DNA of 7,239 bases from Desulfobulbus sp. (GTDB lineage: Bacteria > Desulfobacterota > Desulfobulbia > Desulfobulbales > Desulfobulbaceae), in assembly GCA_011051825.1 (NCBI GenBank), contig DRKH01000005.1, forward strand, positions 1-7,239. Reading direction: 5' to 3'. Each line of letters starts with the position of its first letter. Positions within the stretch are counted from its first letter, which is position 1. Shown one piece after another: positions 5,232-7,239 of the stretch. The notes beneath the pieces are model-generated. The model searched no databases, was not told where the DNA came from, and saw only the letters and a list, made by a program, of their open reading frames with translations. Both the position numbers and the translations under genes were made by a program.

Positions 5232-7239
5232 TGGGTGCTCATGTTAAACTACAACAGAAAAAAACAATGAAAAAGACTGATATTGAAGTTGACGGGCAGC
5301 AGGTAGGATTTAACCGGCGCACGTTTATAAAGAGTACCGCCTTTTTTGGTGGTGTACTGGCGGCCAGTCAGGTGCCGGGAGTGGATTTGTTTTCAAGTGC
5401 CAATGCCCGGGCCGGCTCCGGCCCTGCCGCCAATGCCTATCCCTTCGACAAGGCGGAAAATGTTATCTACAGTTGCTGTCTGCAGTGCCATACGGCCTGT
5501 ACGATAAAGGTGAAGCTTCTTGATGGAGTGATGGTCAAGGTGGACGGTAATCCATACAGCCCCATGAACATGCATCCGCAGCTTTCCTATGATGCCGACC
5601 CCCGGGAGGCAGTCCGCTATGATGGTCGTCTCTGCCCCAAGGGACAGGCCGGGGTACAGACCCTGTATGATCCGTACCGGATCCGCAAGGTGTTGAAGAG
5701 AAAACCGGGCACAAAACGGGGCGAAAACAAGTGGGTTACCATTGAATTTGACCGGGCCGTTGACGAGATCGTAAACGGCGGTAATCTCTTTGGAGAGGGC
5801 AAGGTGGAAGGGCTTAAAGATATTCTTGCCGTTCGGGATCCCGCCTTGATGAAGGCACTGAAGGCAGATGCCGCCAAGGTGGCCGTAAACGAGATGACGG
5901 CGGCCCGCTTTCAGGAGCTGCATAAAGAGCATCTCGATAAATTGATCGATCCGGACTTCCCGGACCTGGGGCCGAAAAACAATCAGTTTGTCTTTTTAGG
6001 CGGTCGCATCGAGCATGGTCGTAAAGAATTTGCCAAACGCTGGATTAAAGGCGGCCTGGGCTCAACAAACTGGTTCGAGCATACCACGGTTTGTGAACAG
6101 TCCCATCATATTGCCTATAAAAAATTTACCAGTACCTACAAGGGCGGCAAATATCATCCCGGCCTGAAAGAGGTCTTCGAACACTACAAGAATGGTCCGG
6201 ATCATTTTAAACCGGATGTGCCAAATGCTGAATTTATAATTTTTTTCGGTACCAGTCCATTTGAGGCCAACTTCGGACCCACCAACTGGGCTTCCTACCT
6301 GACCAACGCCCAGGCTCGTAACGGTCTTAAATTTGCCGTAGTTGATCCGCGTCTGAGTCATTCCGCTGCCAAGGCCAACTACTGGCTGCCGATTAAACCC
6401 GGTGGCGATGCGGCCCTGGCCTACGGGATGATCCGTTGGACGATGGACAATAAAGCCTATAATGAAAGCTACCTGCGAGCTGCCAATCGCAGTGCCGCCG
6501 GCATAAACGGCGACACGACCTGGTGTGATGCCACCCATCTGGTCTTGTTGGATAAAGACGGCAAGACGGGATTGAAAATGTTCCGCAGTGATGATGCCGG
6601 GATTGATGGCGGGCACAGTCTTCTGGTCAGTGTCAATGGAGAGCTCATCCCCTTTGATCCCTACCGGAAGGGCGATAAACCTCTGGTTGGCGATCTGTTC
6701 GCCGAAGGGGAGATCAACGGAAAAAAATTTAAGAGCGCCTTTGCCCTCCTGCGCGACCTGGCCATGGAACGTTCCGTGGCGCAATGGGCTGAAGAAAGCG
6801 GCATTTCAAGGAAACAGTTGATTCAGGTGAGCCGTGAATTTACCAGCCACGGCCGCAAGGCGGTGGCCGATATGTATCGGGGGCCGGTTCAGCATACCAA
6901 CGGCTACCATAACGGTCGTGCTATCCTGGTCCTCAATCTGCTTGTTGGTAACGGCGACTGGAAAGGTGGCTTGATGAAAGGCGGCGGTCATTGGCATGAA
7001 GACGGCAGCAAAAAGGGACAACCCTTTCCACTCTCCAGGCTTCACCCGAATAAAAACGGCCATTTCGGCGTACCGTTAAGTCGGGAAAAAATGCATTATG
7101 AGGACTGCAGTCTGTTTTTCAAATATGGATATCCGGCAAAACGAACCTGGTATCCATATACCGGTAATGTCTACCAGGAGATCATTCCCAGTGCCGCCGA
7201 CGGCTATCCCTATCGGATAAAGGCCCTCTATCTGCACAA
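5231..7239 (+). CDS. ttrA: Tat-exported molybdopterin oxidoreductase catalytic subunit, tetrathionate reductase TtrA-like (3' partial)
   Basis: The frame is open from the ATG at 5231 to the window edge (669 complete codons), so the C-terminal part is missing; TtrA proteins run to about 1000 residues. A Tat signal is visible: NRRTFIK at 28-34, a hydrophobic stretch 35-56 and a possible AxA cleavage site after Ala61. A [4Fe-4S] site follows with C83, C86, C90 and C135 (CPKGQAG). Cys288 in HTTVCEQSHH is the likely molybdenum ligand. The segments GGNLFGEGKVEGL (183-195), DLGPKNNQF (245-253), REFTSHGRKAVA (535-546) and HTNGY followed by LLVGNGDWKGG (555-580) match what I recall of TtrA rather than of DmsA or NapA. 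It should act in the periplasm, reducing its substrate with electrons from the two upstream subunits. Tetrathionate is the best guess; other sulfur oxyanions, polysulfide, selenate or arsenate are possible for this wider family. Confidence 0.85.
   Translation, partial: MGAHVKLQQKKTMKKTDIEVDGQQVGFNRRTFIKSTAFFGGVLAASQVPGVDLFSSANARAGSGPAANAYPFDKAENVIYSCCLQCHTACTIKVKLLDGVMVKVDGNPYSPMNMHPQLSYDADPREAVRYDGRLCPKGQAGVQTLYDPYRIRKVLKRKPGTKRGENKWVTIEFDRAVDEIVNGGNLFGEGKVEGLKDILAVRDPALMKALKADAAKVAVNEMTAARFQELHKEHLDKLIDPDFPDLGPKNNQFVFLGGRIEHGRKEFAKRWIKGGLGSTNWFEHTTVCEQSHHIAYKKFTSTYKGGKYHPGLKEVFEHYKNGPDHFKPDVPNAEFIIFFGTSPFEANFGPTNWASYLTNAQARNGLKFAVVDPRLSHSAAKANYWLPIKPGGDAALAYGMIRWTMDNKAYNESYLRAANRSAAGINGDTTWCDATHLVLLDKDGKTGLKMFRSDDAGIDGGHSLLVSVNGELIPFDPYRKGDKPLVGDLFAEGEINGKKFKSAFALLRDLAMERSVAQWAEESGISRKQLIQVSREFTSHGRKAVADMYRGPVQHTNGYHNGRAILVLNLLVGNGDWKGGLMKGGGHWHEDGSKKGQPFPLSRLHPNKNGHFGVPLSREKMHYEDCSLFFKYGYPAKRTWYPYTGNVYQEIIPSAADGYPYRIKALYLH

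Noticed and set aside
3133..7239. Arsenate or arsenite enzyme (ArrA/ArxA) as the primary assignment
   Set aside because: A PhnD-like binding protein with a kinase also occurs at arsenite oxidase loci. The catalytic subunit segments near 183-195 and 535-546 and the B-C-A order fit TtrA better, so arsenic use was kept only as an alternative.

Overview
The window is a compact, all-plus-strand block of six genes. Three form a signalling module: a periplasmic PhnD-type binding protein, a sensor histidine kinase and a LuxR/NarL-type response regulator. Three encode a respiratory molybdoenzyme in B-C-A order: a four-cluster ferredoxin subunit, an NrfD/PsrC-type membrane anchor, and a Tat-exported molybdopterin catalytic subunit. 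Both ends cut genes: the binding protein lacks its N-terminus, and the catalytic subunit runs off the right edge after 669 codons.

Layout: binding protein (to 880), kinase (862-2295, overlapping its upstream neighbour by 19 nt) and regulator (2285-2947, overlapping the kinase by 11 nt) look like one translationally coupled unit. A 185-nt gap (2948-3132) follows. It holds a palindrome, a repeated T-tract motif and a perfect GC-rich hairpin, and probably contains the regulated promoter. Then come the ferredoxin subunit (3133-3858), a 107-nt gap with a long imperfect stem-loop, the membrane subunit (3966-5231) and the catalytic subunit (5231 onward, overlapping the membrane gene by 1 nt). No RNA gene, mobile element or CRISPR array was seen.

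Gene content and B-C-A order resemble the tetrathionate reductase locus (ttrRS-ttrBCA) of Salmonella. The catalytic subunit carries segments I recall as typical of TtrA. The locus still departs from that model: the PhnD-like sensor domain is a separate protein instead of being fused to the kinase, the kinase has its own extracytoplasmic domain, the B subunit has no signal peptide, and the C subunit is a larger ten-helix NrfD/HybB-like protein. The likely working model (inference) is that a periplasmic ligand, perhaps tetrathionate or another sulfur oxyanion, binds the PhnD-like protein, which signals through the kinase and regulator to switch on an enzyme that takes electrons from the quinone pool and reduces a periplasmic substrate.

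Mixed base composition, the long NrfD type and the style of the molybdoenzyme suggest an anaerobic sulfur-metabolising bacterium of the Desulfobacterota (for example Desulfobulbales). This is an impression from protein style only; no taxonomic marker gene is present.
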